A DNA stretch of 64,000 nucleotides. Source: Simmondsia chinensis (lineage: Eukaryota > Streptophyta > Magnoliopsida > Caryophyllales > Simmondsiaceae). Location of the stretch: assembly GCA_018398585.1 (NCBI GenBank), contig JAGTTD010000011.1, forward strand, positions 9,485,001-9,549,000, given 5' to 3'. Of this stretch, positions 23,831 to 34,647 are shown one piece after another. The position numbers and the translations under genes are program-made. Positions within the stretch are counted from its first letter, which is position 1. Each line of letters opens with the position of its first letter. The notes beneath the pieces are model-generated. The model ran no database searches. It was not told the DNA's origin and saw nothing but the letters and a program-made list of their open reading frames with translations.

Positions 23831-24009
23831 CAGACATTATGTATGAGGTACTTGCTAGGTATTATGCCAACTATATGGTACATCATTCTGAAAGGATATC
23901 CATGACTTATGTTCATTTGCCCTAGACATTTATTTACGAATTGATGAGTTTGGCATGGCTTATGTTGAGTGGTTATAAGTAGACCACATGGCCCCTTGCT
24001 AATACTGAG

Positions 24010-24235
24010 ATGACGAGCATTTATGAGTAATGACTGAGGCGAAGTCCCCTAGTATAAAAGTGATTCGTCACAAAATTATGGGAATGACTGAGGCGAAGTC
24101 CCCTAGTATGAAAGTGATTCACCATCAAAATAAGGGAATTGACTGAGGCGAAGTCCCCCAGTCTTAAAAAGATTTACACTACCATTAATAAATAAACCAA
24201 GGTGAAGTTCCCCAGTCTTGAAAAGATTTATACCC
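24010..24235. repeat. Tandem array, ~56-bp unit, about 4 copies
   Basis: Units contain 'tgactgaggcgaagtcccc' followed by 'tagtataaaagtgattc' and a variable A-rich end. The last copy is more diverged. Confidence 0.8.
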
Positions 24236-25269
24236 CCATTGAAACAAAGATTGACTCACCCTAAACTCATTGTTGGTTTAGGTTCTACTAAGTATATTTT
24301 ATCTCCAGAGGCTAGTTTAAGTGGTATGTAAAATCATTGATGTAGAGTGACGATGAAATTGCATCGTTCAGCAAGTAAATCGAGCACGGTAGGATTTTGC
24401 CTCGTAAGCTAAGTAATTCTTTTAATACGGTGTAGTAAGGTTGCAGGTGCGGTGGCACATAGCTGATAGCTAGGAACTTCAGGGGTGATGTGGTATCTTA
24501 AGCTGGAATTTTATGGATAGCTTGTTTTGATGGTGGCCTTGTGCATGAATAAGATAGGCAAGCAAGAGATTCACAGAACAGTTGAATCAACTACGAGTGG
24601 AGTTACCTTATGAGAAGAACTAAATGTTTTGTGGGCTTCGAGATAGTTACAAGGTCTCTTGCATGCTCAAGCAAAGTCCTTAAAGTGAATCATGTAACTC
24701 TGCCATATTGTTATAAGTGCTTTCACTGCTTTTGAACTTGGTGCTTATATGTACCTTTTGATTTGCACTCGTGTCTCAGTGTTGGATTGTTTATGTTGTG
24801 TATTCTGGAATTATGAAAGATGTGGTTGATGACTTTGTTTCTTTAATACCCCTAATTTAGAATTGTTGCACTTAATTGCTAATTCAACAATTTACGGGTA
24901 AGGATCTAAAGAAGCATGGTTCCCCATATAAAAGGTGTATTATAGTGAACTTGGTCACCTGATACAGTGGTCGGCAAGCATAGACAAGCTTTTGTACTAG
25001 CTGGTTAATGAATATAATTTGCCTGACTATCAGGGTTCGAGTAGTTTAGGATTGTGACGAGAATTGATTCAAGTAGGGTCAAATTAAACGGATACGGTAA
25101 CGAGAATTAGTTTAAACAAAGTTGAATTAAACGAATCGGGAAGTGGTTAAAGCAAACTGATATTATAGCAAGAATTAGTTTATCCCCGTGTAAGCTTCTA
25201 AGGGTGCCATGATTCATGGCAAAGTGCTAAGCACGGCGAGCTAGATGGTGGCAGATGCTATGCTTTTAG

Positions 25270-25785
25270 AGGTGGGTGTGTAGTTAATGGTGATGAGGAG
25301 AGAAAAACGGCAGTCAACGCCTCACTGGGTGGTCAACATACATAAATTGGTGAAGAGAAGAAAGTGGCGGTCAATGCCTCAATAGCTGGTCAACATTCAT
25401 AAATTGGTGAAGAGAGGAAAGTGGCGGTCAACGCCTCAATGAATAGTCAACATTCATAAATTGGTGAAGAGAGGAAAGTAGCGGTCAACATGGTCAACAA
25501 ACATAAATTAAAGAGAGAAAAGTGGCAGTCAACGCCTTAATGGGTGGTCAATAACATATACTGATGAAGAGTAGAAAGTAGCGGTCAACACTTCAAGGGG
25601 TGCTCAACAAACATAAATTGAAGAGAGGAAAGTAGTGGTCAATGCCTCATTGGGTGGTCAACAAACATAAATTGAACAGAGGAAAGTGGCGGTCAATGCC
25701 TCAATGGGTGGTTAATAATATAAATCGATGAAGAGTGCAAAGTGGAGGTCAACGCCTCAAGGGGTGGTCAACAAACAGTTTATTT
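25270..25785. repeat. Tandem array, ~58-bp unit, about 9 copies
   Basis: Units contain 'gaagagaggaaagtggcgg', 'tcaacgcctcaatgggtgg' and 'tcaacaaacataaattg', with indels between copies. Confidence 0.85.
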
Positions 25786-25824
25786 TATTTTACTTTTCCT
25801 TTGAACACATAAGGTATCCTATAA

Positions 25825-27200
25825 TTGAAAACGGACATAACTTTTAATCCGTTGGGAGTTATAGTGCGAGCCATATATCAAAACAAAACTATTGAATATT
25901 TCTATATAACTAGAATTATTTCTTGAATTTTCGGATCAAAGAAGGCATATAAAAGGCGAAGTGGGCGTGTAGTGCACGTTTTGGTTAGGTAACTTACCTT
26001 GTGAATTAAAACAGTGATAACTTTAATCCGGGAGGATTTACTGATTGAATTATATATCATAACAAAGATCTTGAAGAGTTCAAAGCACCCATAGAAATTT
26101 TTTAAGCTTTTGATGAGAGAAAGTTTATGAAAAGTGATTTGGGCTTGCCAGAGGCGAGTAAGGTATACAACTTGCCTTACAGCTCAAAATGGGTATAACT
26201 TTCAATCTGTAAATAGTTATGGATCAAATTATAAATCAAAACGAAGCTCTTGAAGAGTTCTAGGGACCCATAAAGCATTTTTGAACTTTTGATGAAATAA
26301 AGTACATGAAAAGTGATCTGGGCTTGCTAGACAAGGGTAAGGTATATACCTTACCTTACAGTTTAAAACGGGTGTAACTTTCAATCTGTGAAGCATTATG
26401 GATCCAAATTTATTGAAAAATAATGCTATTGAATAGTTCTAGGCACCTATAGAATGGATTAGAACTTTTGATGAAATAAAGTACATAAAAAGTGATCCGG
26501 GCGTGCTAGACGTAGCTAAGACGTAGCTAAGATATATAACTTACCTTACAGTTCAAAATGGGCGTAACTTTCAATCCGTGAAGAGTTATGGATCAAATTT
26601 TGTATCAAAATGAAGCTCTTGAGGATTTCTAGGAATTCATAGAACGGTTTTGAACTTTTAATCAAAGAAAGTACATGAAAAGTCATCTGGACGTGCTAGA
26701 TGCGGGTAAGACATATAACTTACCTTACATTTAAAACCGGGGTAACTTTCAATCCGTGAAGTGTTATGGACTAAATTTTGTATCAAACGAATATCTTAAG
26801 GATCTCTAATAATCCATAGAAATTGTTTGAACTTTTGATGAAAGAAAATACGTGAAAAGTGATCCGGGCTTGCTAGACCCAGGTAAGACATATAACTTAC
26901 TTTGCAATTTAAAACGGGCGTAACTTTCAATCAGTGAAGAGTTAATGACCAAATTATGTATCAAATAGAAGTTCTTGGAGATTTATAGGCACCCATAGAA
27001 AATTTTTGAACTTTTGAGGAAAGAAAATACATGAAAAATGGCTTGGGCAAGCTAGACGCATTTAAGGCATATAACTTACCTTACAATTTAAAATGGGCAT
27101 AACTTTCAATCTGTGGAGCTTTACGAATCAAATTTTGCATAAAAATGAATCTCTTGAAGAGATCTAGGTTCCTATGATAATATTTCAAATTTTTTTGCCG
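25825..27200. repeat. Tandem array, ~180-bp unit, 7-8 copies
   Basis: The 'aacttaccttacag' segment recurs near 25990, 26170, 26350, 26538, 26717, 26895 and 27073, and is followed each time by 'gggcgtaactttcaatccg', 'ttatggatcaaatt', 'agctcttgaagagttctag' and 'gaacttttgatgaaa'. The spacing is 178-188 bp. Confidence 0.88.
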
Positions 27201-27402
27201 AAAGAAAAAAAAATGAAAAGGTGCATAAACGATGTGGCCATACTTGACCTTATTTAATGTAGACTCCTTTATTGATTTTGTTTGGATGGGCCTTCATAGA
27301 GAATGCCAATGAATCCAACGAAAATGTTGAAAATTAACTTACTTGACACTTAAAATGCTAGGGTCTTACAAGAAACATCAAGTTAGCCGTGAGCTTGTGA
27401 TC

Positions 27403-27423
27403 CTTCGCACAGATGGCGCTAAT
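27403..27423 (-). other. Primer-binding site of the LARD
   Basis: The minus strand reads TTAGCGCCATCTGTGCGAAGG, close to the gypsy-type PBS TGGCGCCGTCTGTGGGAA, two bases from the 5' LTR. Confidence 0.75.
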
Positions 27424-27425
27424 TA

Positions 27426-27662
27426 TGTTTACGCCTAATTTGGTTAGTGTGCTTATTCATCGTATTAGAGTTCTGTACGAGGTTGGGTTTGTAAGAACAA
27501 GCCGAAGTCAAGCTCTAGCTGCACGCCTAACTTGATATTTCTCACCCTCAGAGGAGTAGGAGGCTTGAGCAATTATTGCTCCAAATAGGTGATCGTAAAA
27601 GATGATAGGAGAGAGAGACGTATGATCACCCACCTTGGATGAAGCCCGCCATGGCAAGAGGA

Positions 27663-27700
<38 letters not shown>

Positions 27701-27953
27701 AGAGAGTGAGAGAGAGAGAGTGGTCTCTCCCGGGAAGGGGTTGAGGAGAGGATTAAAGGTCCTTCTCCCTTTATATAGAATTCCAAGTCGGGTTCGGGGG
27801 TGCTTGGCATCCTAATCGTGGGCGCCCGTCCCTAGGCACTGCTTACTGGGCGCTCGTTTACTGGGCACCCAATTCGAGGGCGCCCATTCTAGCTCGCCCT
27901 TTACTAGGTCGTGAGTATATGGGTGGGTAAATACCGGGATAGTATTATAAACA
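27426..27953 (-). repeat. 5' LTR of the LARD
   Basis: It starts TGTTTACGCCTAATTTGG and ends AGTATTATAAACA. It aligns with 22046-22550 along its whole length. A TATA-like 'ttatatag' lies near 27771-27778. Confidence 0.88.
27665..27699 (+). repeat. Poly-G tract, 35 G
   Basis: An uninterrupted run of 35 G in the LARD 5' LTR, at the position of a (GA)n run in the partner LTR. Confidence 0.95.
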
Positions 27954-28196
27954 GGTGCTATTGTTAAGTTATCATCACTATATGAGGTATAAAGGTCATT
28001 GGAAGAGATCGGTGTGGAGCGGCTTTAGTACACGAATGAGTTCCAATTTTGTGGCTTGTGGTGTCTGGAAGTTTAAATACTAAAGAAAGATCTAATAGAA
28101 GGGGTATGCATCTAGCTTCAAGGTGTTCCGTAGATTGTAAGACCAGAGAACACTTATTTTTATAATGTCAGTGGTTTAAGGCAATTTGGTTTCGAG

Positions 28197-28434
28197 TATG
28201 TGATTGGAGTGGAATAAGGAAGTCGACTAGATTGGTTGAGGTGATGAAGTGGTTTGGGTTAAAGTTTCGCAATAGAATTATTGGAAGCAAGATTAAACGA
28301 TTGTACTTATCTGTTACATTACAGAACATACCTAGTGCCTCAAGAGTTCCTACCTACGGAGGGTCTTGGGGTGGATGCACGCAGCCTTCCCCCTTGAGGG
28401 TGTTAACCTGAAGAGAGGCTGTTTCCGAGCCCTC
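28197..28434 (+). repeat. Inverted duplication, left arm
   Basis: The sequence from 'tgtgattggagtggaataag' to the RTE-tail 'gaggctgtttccgag' is repeated in reverse complement at 28450-28682 with scattered mismatches and small indels. Both arms contain the same L1 segment and RTE tail. Confidence 0.85.
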
Positions 28435-28436
28435 GG
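28328..28436 (-). mobile_element. RTE-LINE/SINE 3' tail inside the inverted duplication
   Basis: The plus strand reads 'acctagtgcctcaagagttc', 'cacgcagccttcccc' and 'gagaggctgtttccgag', the shared RTE 3' end in reverse. Its mirror copy is at 28449-28546. Confidence 0.75.
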
Positions 28437-28449
28437 ATTGGGGGCACTC

Positions 28450-28682
28450 TGAAACAGCCTCTCTTTAGGTTAATACCCTAAAGGGGAAAGCAGCCCCAGC
28501 CCCCCCCCAACCCCGCATAGGCAGGAGCCCTTGAGGCACTGGTTATGTTCCATAATGTAACAGATAAGTACAATTGTTTAATCTTGCTTCTGATAAGTCT
28601 ATTTCGAAACTTTAATGCAAACCACTTCATCACCTCATGCAATCTAGTCAACTTCCTTATTCCACTCCAATCACATAACATC
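28450..28682 (-). repeat. Inverted duplication, right arm
   Basis: Reverse complement of 28197-28434, separated from it by about 15-20 bases. The palindrome centre is near 28440. Confidence 0.85.
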
Positions 28683-28875
28683 ATATCCAAATGGAGCATA
28701 ATTGCAGGATATTAGAGGGCAAGGTACGAGATGGGGATATTGTGTGGAATCACACTCAACAAGTAGTGGGGAATAGATTGATTCATTTTGGGTTAAAAGT
28801 ATAGGTTGTGGGGTGTCTTATAGGAGAATGAGAGGTGGTGAGATATGTTTCCTCTTTGAGTTTTGTTTTTATTTT

Positions 28876-29243
28876 GGGTAAAACACATGTTAGTACTTTG
28901 AGGTTTGGTGTAATAAAGTTTTAGTCCATAAAGTTTGTGAAATATTTTATTAGTCCATAAGTTTCAGTGTAATTATTTTCTAGTTTGATTTCAAGCATAT
29001 GACATCAGCATTCTAACAAAAAGATGAGGTGTAAAGTTAAAGAAATTCAAGAAAAATACTAAATTTGAAAGAGAAGACATTTTGATTAAGGGTGTCTTTT
29101 TGTCTTCTTGACACATTATTTTATTTGAAATTGGACTAAAAAATATTTGCACTACAACCTCTGGACTAATAAATTATTTTATAAAGTTTCTTGACTAAAA
29201 AAATATTACACCAAATCTCAAGGTATTAATATGTAATTTTCCC
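28876..29243. mobile_element. Mutator-like MITE, family copy 2
   Basis: The left end GGGTAAAACACATGTTAGTAC and the right end ...TATTAATATGTAATTTTCCC are inverted repeats. The internal 'ttagtccataaagtttgtg' segment matches the copy at 2469-2845. Length 368 bp, non-coding. Confidence 0.65.
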
Positions 29244-29379
29244 TTTTTTGGTATAGTGATTAGATATAATGTTTGAGATGTAAATAAAAATTTTGATGAA
29301 GATAATATGCGCTTGCCTTTTGGTGAGAAAACAAAAGATAATGTTCACTAAAATGAATTAGTAGTATTAAGGCTCCATT

Positions 29380-30141
29380 TGTTTCGGGGGAAAACAACAT
29401 TCTAGGAAGTAATTTTCTCCTTTTTCATTGTTTAGAAGAAGTTTGGTAGCGGAAAAGGTTTTCTCAAAGGAAAAACCTTTTCCCTTAAATGGGAGAAAAT
29501 GAATTCCCTTTTAAAAGAGGGGAAGTCATCATTCGGAGGGATAAAAAAATATGATTCCTACAATATATAAGTATTCTCATTCGAAGTTTTGCTAAAAAAT
29601 GCTAACACAGTATATAATTTCGGCCATGTGTAGATAGTTTATATCAATATACGATGAACTTTTTATTATAATTTGCTAAAAATAATGATATGACTTGTAA
29701 ATATTTTCGTAATTATGTATTATATTAGCACTTTGTATTTGGTCAGATTCTTACAAAAATTCATCAAATTTTTATTTATGGTACCTAAATGATAAAATAT
29801 TCAACTTGAGGGTACGTTATTATATACATTCAGATGTCAGGATATGTAATAAATACTCAAACCTTAGGGTATCTTAATAATAATAGCACAGCCACAAAAA
29901 GTCTTGATAATTTCAAATATATTGTATTACTACTTATGTTGTCCGATAACTAGGTATAAGCTGATTGTTAGAAGATTATTCCTTTAAAATAAACAAGGAA
30001 TATCAAAATGTGTAAAATATGTTTTCCATAAAAACTAATAACGGAAAACCACAATGGGAATAACATTTTTTATGGAAAACCTTTTCCAAAGGAAAACATT
30101 TCCCGCGGGAAAAGTACTTCCTTTGGATCAAACGGAGCCTA
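29380..30141. mobile_element. hAT-type MITE
   Basis: The ends are AGGCTCCATTTGTTTCGGGG and the inverse of AGGCTCCGTTTGATCCAAAG. Subterminal sequence is dense in 'ggaaaacctttt' and 'aaaggttttc' words on both sides. The 762-bp element has no coding frame. A clear 8-bp target duplication was not found. Confidence 0.7.
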
Positions 30142-30194
30142 AATGATGGTGAGAATTAATAAATAGTTGTATTTTATATGTTTGTTTTCATCGT

Positions 30195-31950
30195 GTGTGT
30201 TGGGACTTGAGACATGTGAGGGGGTTGAGATGTACACGACCTTATCCCTTCAGGGTACTATTCTAAAGAGAGGCTATATCTGAGAGCTCCCAACCCTAAA
30301 AGCAAGAAAACAACAATAAAACACATAAACAATAGAGTAACAATAAAACACACAAGCAATAAACATAATAGCAAACATGTAAGCATAGGGCGATATGGAC
30401 CAGTTTTATTGTGTTCCTCTATCCTAAAGTGCTATATCAGCTACACATATTCTAACCTATGATTGAGTTCTAACTAAGGCCATCTCCTCATTTAGGTTTA
30501 GGTGGGTGCAGCCATATCTAATCGTCTTTATTTGGCTCTTCTTTGGCCTGCCTTTACCTCTCTTTTTATGCATGGTATGGAGTTGTTTGCATCTCCTGAC
30601 AGGGGAGTGGTCGGTTCCCACCTAACATTCGTAAACCATCTTAGACGTTGCTCTCTCAACTTATCCTTAATTGAGGCCACACCTAATTGGTACTTATAGC
30701 GTCATTTCTGATCCTATCCTTCCTTGTATTTCCACACATCTATCAACATCCACATCTCTTCCACCTTCCACTTTCCACTTCTGATTGCAGTTTAACTAAC
30801 CAACATTCTCCACCATATGAAATAGCCGATTTCACTACCATCTTATACAATTTTCCCTTCAACTTTAACAGAAACTTTCTATCACATAGTACTATAGAAA
30901 TCAACTTCCACTTATGTCATCCTACTTTAGTCCGGTTGTTGACATCCTTGTCAACTTTGCTATCACGTTGCACCATAGTCACCAAATATTTGAAACAATC
31001 TCTTTTCGGTACGCATTCTGATTCAATCTTCACGCCTTCTATGTGTGGCCTGCTTTTGGTACATAACTTAATTTCCATATACTCAATTTTGGATCAACGA
31101 GCCATAAACCATTCAATTCCAAGCCCCTTCTCCAAAGTTCCAACTTCTTATTTACCTCTTCTCTTGATTCGTTTGCCACAACTATATCATTTGCAAAAAG
31201 CCTGAACTAATGAAAACCCTCTTGATTGTATGTAGTGTGCTTGTCCATAACCAGGGTAAACAAGAAAAGGCTCAAGGCTGATCCTTGATGTAGCCTAATT
31301 TTAATTAGGAAAGCATTTGTCCTCCCTTTCATTGTACGCACATTGGTCAATGCATCATCCTACATGTCTTTAATGGATCAAATGTAAGTTACGGGGATGC
31401 CTTTCTTCTCCAAGACCTTCCATATGATCTCTCTTGGCACTATATCATATGCCCTCTCCAAATCGATGAAAATTCATGTGTAGATCCAGTTGTCTATCTC
31501 TGTAATACTTTATAGTACAACTTAGGAGATGGATAGATTTTGCCGTAGATCCATGTGGCATAGATACAAATTGATTCTCTTATGTCGTAGTCTTCTTTCT
31601 ATGACTTGCTCCCACAGCTTCATAATGTGGCTTATTAGTTCAATACCATTATAGTTGGCACAATTCTGAATGTCGCCTTTGTCTTTTTATAAATCGGTGT
31701 TAGCATACTCCACCTTCACTCGTCAAGCATCTTCTTACCTTGAAGAATTTGGCTGAATAGTTTAGTCAACCAACTTATACCCTTTTCTCCAATGCATTTC
31801 CATGCCTCAATGGGTTCTCCACCCTGGCCAACTATTTTGCCCCTACCCGTCTTCTTCAAAGCTTCCCTAACTTCCTCAGGTCTGATGTGCCTACAATAAC
31901 AGTAGTTCTGATACTCCTTAGATAACCATAGTTCTCCTCGGGACATATTT
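30195..31950 (-). mobile_element. RTE-clade LINE, longer copy, 5'-truncated
   Basis: The minus strand carries the RTE tail at 30195-30300. Above it are the same C-terminal segments as in the 19556 copy (30480-30700), an RT core with LFANDIVVANESREEVNK near 31150-31210, and an upstream frame CYCRHIRPEEVREALKKTGR then EPIEAWKCIGEKGISWLTKL (31716-31930). The catalytic FADD reads FAND, so one catalytic Asp is lost. The copy stops at the boundary of the next LTR at 31953. Confidence 0.88.
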
Positions 31951-32404
31951 GTTGTTGGGAACATATTTCAAAATTTTTCCCTAGATCAGCTTGAGTGGGC
32001 AGAGCGGAATACCAAATTAAAATTCTTAATTTTAAATCTAAAGCACTGACTTAATTAAACTATTTAATTAGATCTAGATCTCACTCTAATAGATTCATAA
32101 TATGACTAACAAAACATCGAATAAAACATGTATAAACATAGAACTAGAATAAACGATTCCAATTTGAAGATCTGAAAATAGAAGAACATCTTGAAGCCTT
32201 AAAGTCTTCTATGCAATGACCTCTTCTAGCATTGGGAGTGTGGGCTCCCAAAAATAATTTAACTTAGGAAAAATTTTGAAACAAAATTTTTCTTTCAATC
32301 TTTCGGAAAACAAATTTTCAGAAAACTATGCTAAGTAATTATTTAGAGAACTCCTAAAATAATTGTAGGGTTTTTATCCTAGAAGAAAACAAGATCCCAA
32401 AACC

Positions 32405-32424
32405 CAAAAAAAAAAAAAAAAAAA
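32405..32424 (+). repeat. Poly-A tract
   Basis: An A homopolymer of about 20 bases in the leader of the left LTR; the partner LTR has a T-run on the plus strand near 42932-42953. Confidence 0.7.
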
Positions 32425-32951
32425 ATTAATTCATCAAATTCTCGGCCAAGCTGCTTTATATATGGGGAAAGTTGGGGTGGGGTGACGTTACCATGACGTC
32501 ACCCTAAAACTCATGCAGCACACATTTCCTCTTCTTTTTTTTTTTTTTTTTCTTTCTCGCATGTTTTTGTTCTCGTTTAAAACACTATATAATTTATTGT
32601 ATTAAATATTCATCTCATGAATATTTATTTACCATAAAAATTTATTTATCTCATAGCTAAATAATTCATCCCATTAATTTATTTTTAAATATTTTCAAAC
32701 AGTGCTTAAGTTGAGGCTTGTGAAGGGACATTAAAGACAATTTAACTCTACATTTAAATGGGTCGAATCTGATTATAATCTTATTATAACAATTGATTAG
32801 TACCTAGTAAAACTTAATTCCATTAAAAAGGTTTTACATTACTCTAGAATTAAACATACTCACTTAAAAATTTCCCAAATAACTTTTATTACGACAATTA
32901 ACCCCCCTATTAGATATCATTGAGCGAAATTAATTTAACTACTATCATTAT

Positions 32952-33497
32952 TGATGCAGCTGCCATCCCACTATTGGTGGGTCAACACAGGAAGGACAAT
33001 ATCTCCATGGTAGGAGGCTTGGCGGGGCAGGCTTGACGAGAATGCGTGGCCGTGCATTCAAGGCTGGCAGGTCTCATGGTAGGAGGTATTAGTAAGGAGC
33101 TGGCTTTGGCAGGCTTGACGGATAGCAAAAAGGAGAAACAAGGGCAAAGGTGGGACGCACGAGATGTAGTGATTCAGGGCGTGACTGGCAGCGAGAAAGA
33201 CAGGATTTGAATTATAATTTCTTTCCGTTTTAGCTTTTATTTCTTTCCTTTTAATCTTTGTTTTTTATTTCTTTCCTTATTAACACCTCCTCTACATAAA
33301 GGAGAGGTAGCTAGGGTTTAGGGGAGTTCATTTTCAAATTTAAAATTCATATTGTTAAACCTCTTTTCTCGGCTTGTGAGAAGGCAAGTTCATCTTTTCC
33401 CTCTTTATTTTATTAGTGATTAATAAAATTAAAGGGAAGGCCATTGAACCTTCTCGTACCCCTATTTCCCCATTATTGCACTAGAAATTTAGCACTA
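32952..33497 (+). repeat. 5' LTR of the pol-deleted gypsy element
   Basis: It starts TGATGCAGCTGCCATCCC and matches 40572-41108 through 'tttccgttttagcttttat' and 'ttcatattgttaaacctc'. It contains an extra ~65-bp AT-rich segment. Its 3' end is not sharply defined because the terminal TGCATCA is not preserved. Confidence 0.75.
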
Positions 33498-33559
33498 ACA
33501 CCCATTAACACCGAGAACAACAGGAGAGGAGACGGAGGAAGGCGCCCAAAGCCCGTTCC

Positions 33560-34222
33560 TAGATGAGGAGCTACCGGATCCAAGGCCAAGGCGACATCAG
33601 CTTAATACCAGCTACATTGATGATCGGGATGATCGGAGGTGGGAGTCGGGTCTCCGGGTTGAAATACCTGAGTTTTATGGCAGAAGACACCTGAACGAGG
33701 TTTGGGACTGGTTGGCGGCAATAAAGGACATCCTCTAGTTCAAGGGGGTTCTTGAGAAGAAATAGGAGCCACTAGTAGCTACACGACTTCAGGGAAGGGA
33801 TGCCACCTAGTGGCAATAGTTGAAGCACTCGCGGCTTCGACGGGAAAAGGCAAGAATTGAAACATCGGAGAAGATGAAAAAAAGCCTAAGAGATGCCTTC
33901 TCGCCTCACAACCACGCCAACTTGGTAGCACTAGGAACATTCAAGAAGGTAGGCGTGACTTGGTACAACTCACAACCAACTTGGATACACAAGGGAAGCC
34001 GGTTAACTTCAACACTGGGAAGGACTTGGCTAGCAGCTCCCGACCCCGTTGCTTCAATTATGAAGAGATGGGGCATCGTGCTGCTGAGTGTCGTAAGAGT
34101 GACAGACCGGGCAAGGGCCTTTACATTGAAGGGCTCCATGGAGAAGATGCCCGGGTTATCAAGGAAGAGGTTGGTGATGAGTCGGCACCTCAAGACCAGG
34201 AGGCCGGTGCAGGAGTCGAGGG
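33560..34222 (+). pseudogene. Gypsy gag (broken, zinc knuckle Cys to Tyr)
   Basis: The plus strand reads VEIPEFYGRRHLNEVWDWL near 33660-33715, then, with stops, LKHSRLRREKARIETSEKMK, a pattern of the retrotransposon Gag domain. After a frame change it reads SSSRPRCFNYEEMGHRAAEC (34040-34095), a CX2CX4HX4C knuckle whose second Cys is Tyr. The frame is cut at 34222 by the nested LTR element. Confidence 0.75.
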
Positions 34223-34632
34223 TGTTATGATTCTCATAGTAGGGGCATATGAATTAGAATATGAATGGTTGTAATTAGAATAAGGTTGATGTAATAAGTA
34301 GTATAAGTCATTAGGTTAGCTTGAAGTGTGTAATTAGGTTGGTACGATAGTTAAGCTTTCTTAGTTGGTGACTGGCGCCAAAGTCGGTTAGAGGGTCATT
34401 AGTGGCGGTTAAGGCCTTATCCTTTACAGTGTATCTAGAGCTAGTATAAATGGCTTGCTCAATTGTAATAATGGATCCAATCAAATGCACAAACTATCTC
34501 ATTGAGATATTTCTCTCTTTCTCATCTAACTTTCTCTATTATCTCATCTCCTTCACTTCTTTATCTCATCTAAACTCTCTTAGATTCTATCTTCCCCTAG
34601 GTTATGATTTGAGATTAGTCTCGATCATAACA
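34223..34632 (+). repeat. 5' LTR of the RRM-carrying element
   Basis: This 410-bp LTR starts TGTTATGATTCTCATAG and ends TCGATCATAACA. 'agtataaat' near 34443 is a TATA candidate. It aligns almost base for base with 39118-39512. Confidence 0.9.
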
Positions 34633-34634
34633 TT

Positions 34635-34647
34635 TGGTATCAGAGCC
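34635..34647 (+). other. Primer-binding site (tRNA-Met type)
   Basis: TGGTATCAGAGCC, complementary to the 3' end of initiator tRNA-Met, two bases after the 5' LTR. Confidence 0.92.

Larger units (their letters stand above)
22046..27953 (-). mobile_element. Coding-free LTR element (LARD), 5.9 kb
   Basis: LTRs of 505 and 528 bp with TGTTTA/TAAACA ends enclose 4.9 kb that contains no gag or pol. A PBS lies beside the right LTR and a polypurine tract beside the left one, so the element is on the minus strand. Flanks ggtgg (22041-22045) and ggtgc (27954-27958) are a target duplication within the L1 LINE. Much of the interior is four separate tandem arrays with unit lengths of about 49, 56, 58 and 180 bp. 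The short frames inside the arrays lie on both strands and are repeat artefacts. The element must rely on proteins of another gypsy element. Confidence 0.85.
27954..28860 (+). pseudogene. L1-type LINE, zinc-binding C-terminal part (right piece)
   Basis: The L1 frame resumes after the LARD. Near 28124-28175 it reads CSVDCKTREHLFL, a stop, then CQWFKAIWF, a zf-RVT pattern CX3CX4HX5C, followed by RVCDWSGIRKSTRLVEVMKW. The frame is then interrupted by an inverted duplication containing RTE tails and seems to resume near 28690 (ILEGKVRDGDIVWNH). Several stops make it a pseudogene. Confidence 0.75.

Noticed and set aside
23529..23837. Two overlapping frames on opposite strands (23529-23756 plus, 23577-23837 minus)
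   Set aside because: Both are produced by the 49-bp tandem array, whose length is close to a multiple of three minus small changes. Their translations are repeats without a domain.
25270..27200. CRISPR-like repeat array
   Set aside because: The repeats are contiguous, diverged and long, with no unique spacers, and lie in a plant LTR element.
33820..34274. Frames at 33820-34230 and 33906-34193
   Set aside because: They are shadows of the gypsy gag region. Only the frame with the zinc knuckle and the one with LKHSRLRREKARIE match Gag.
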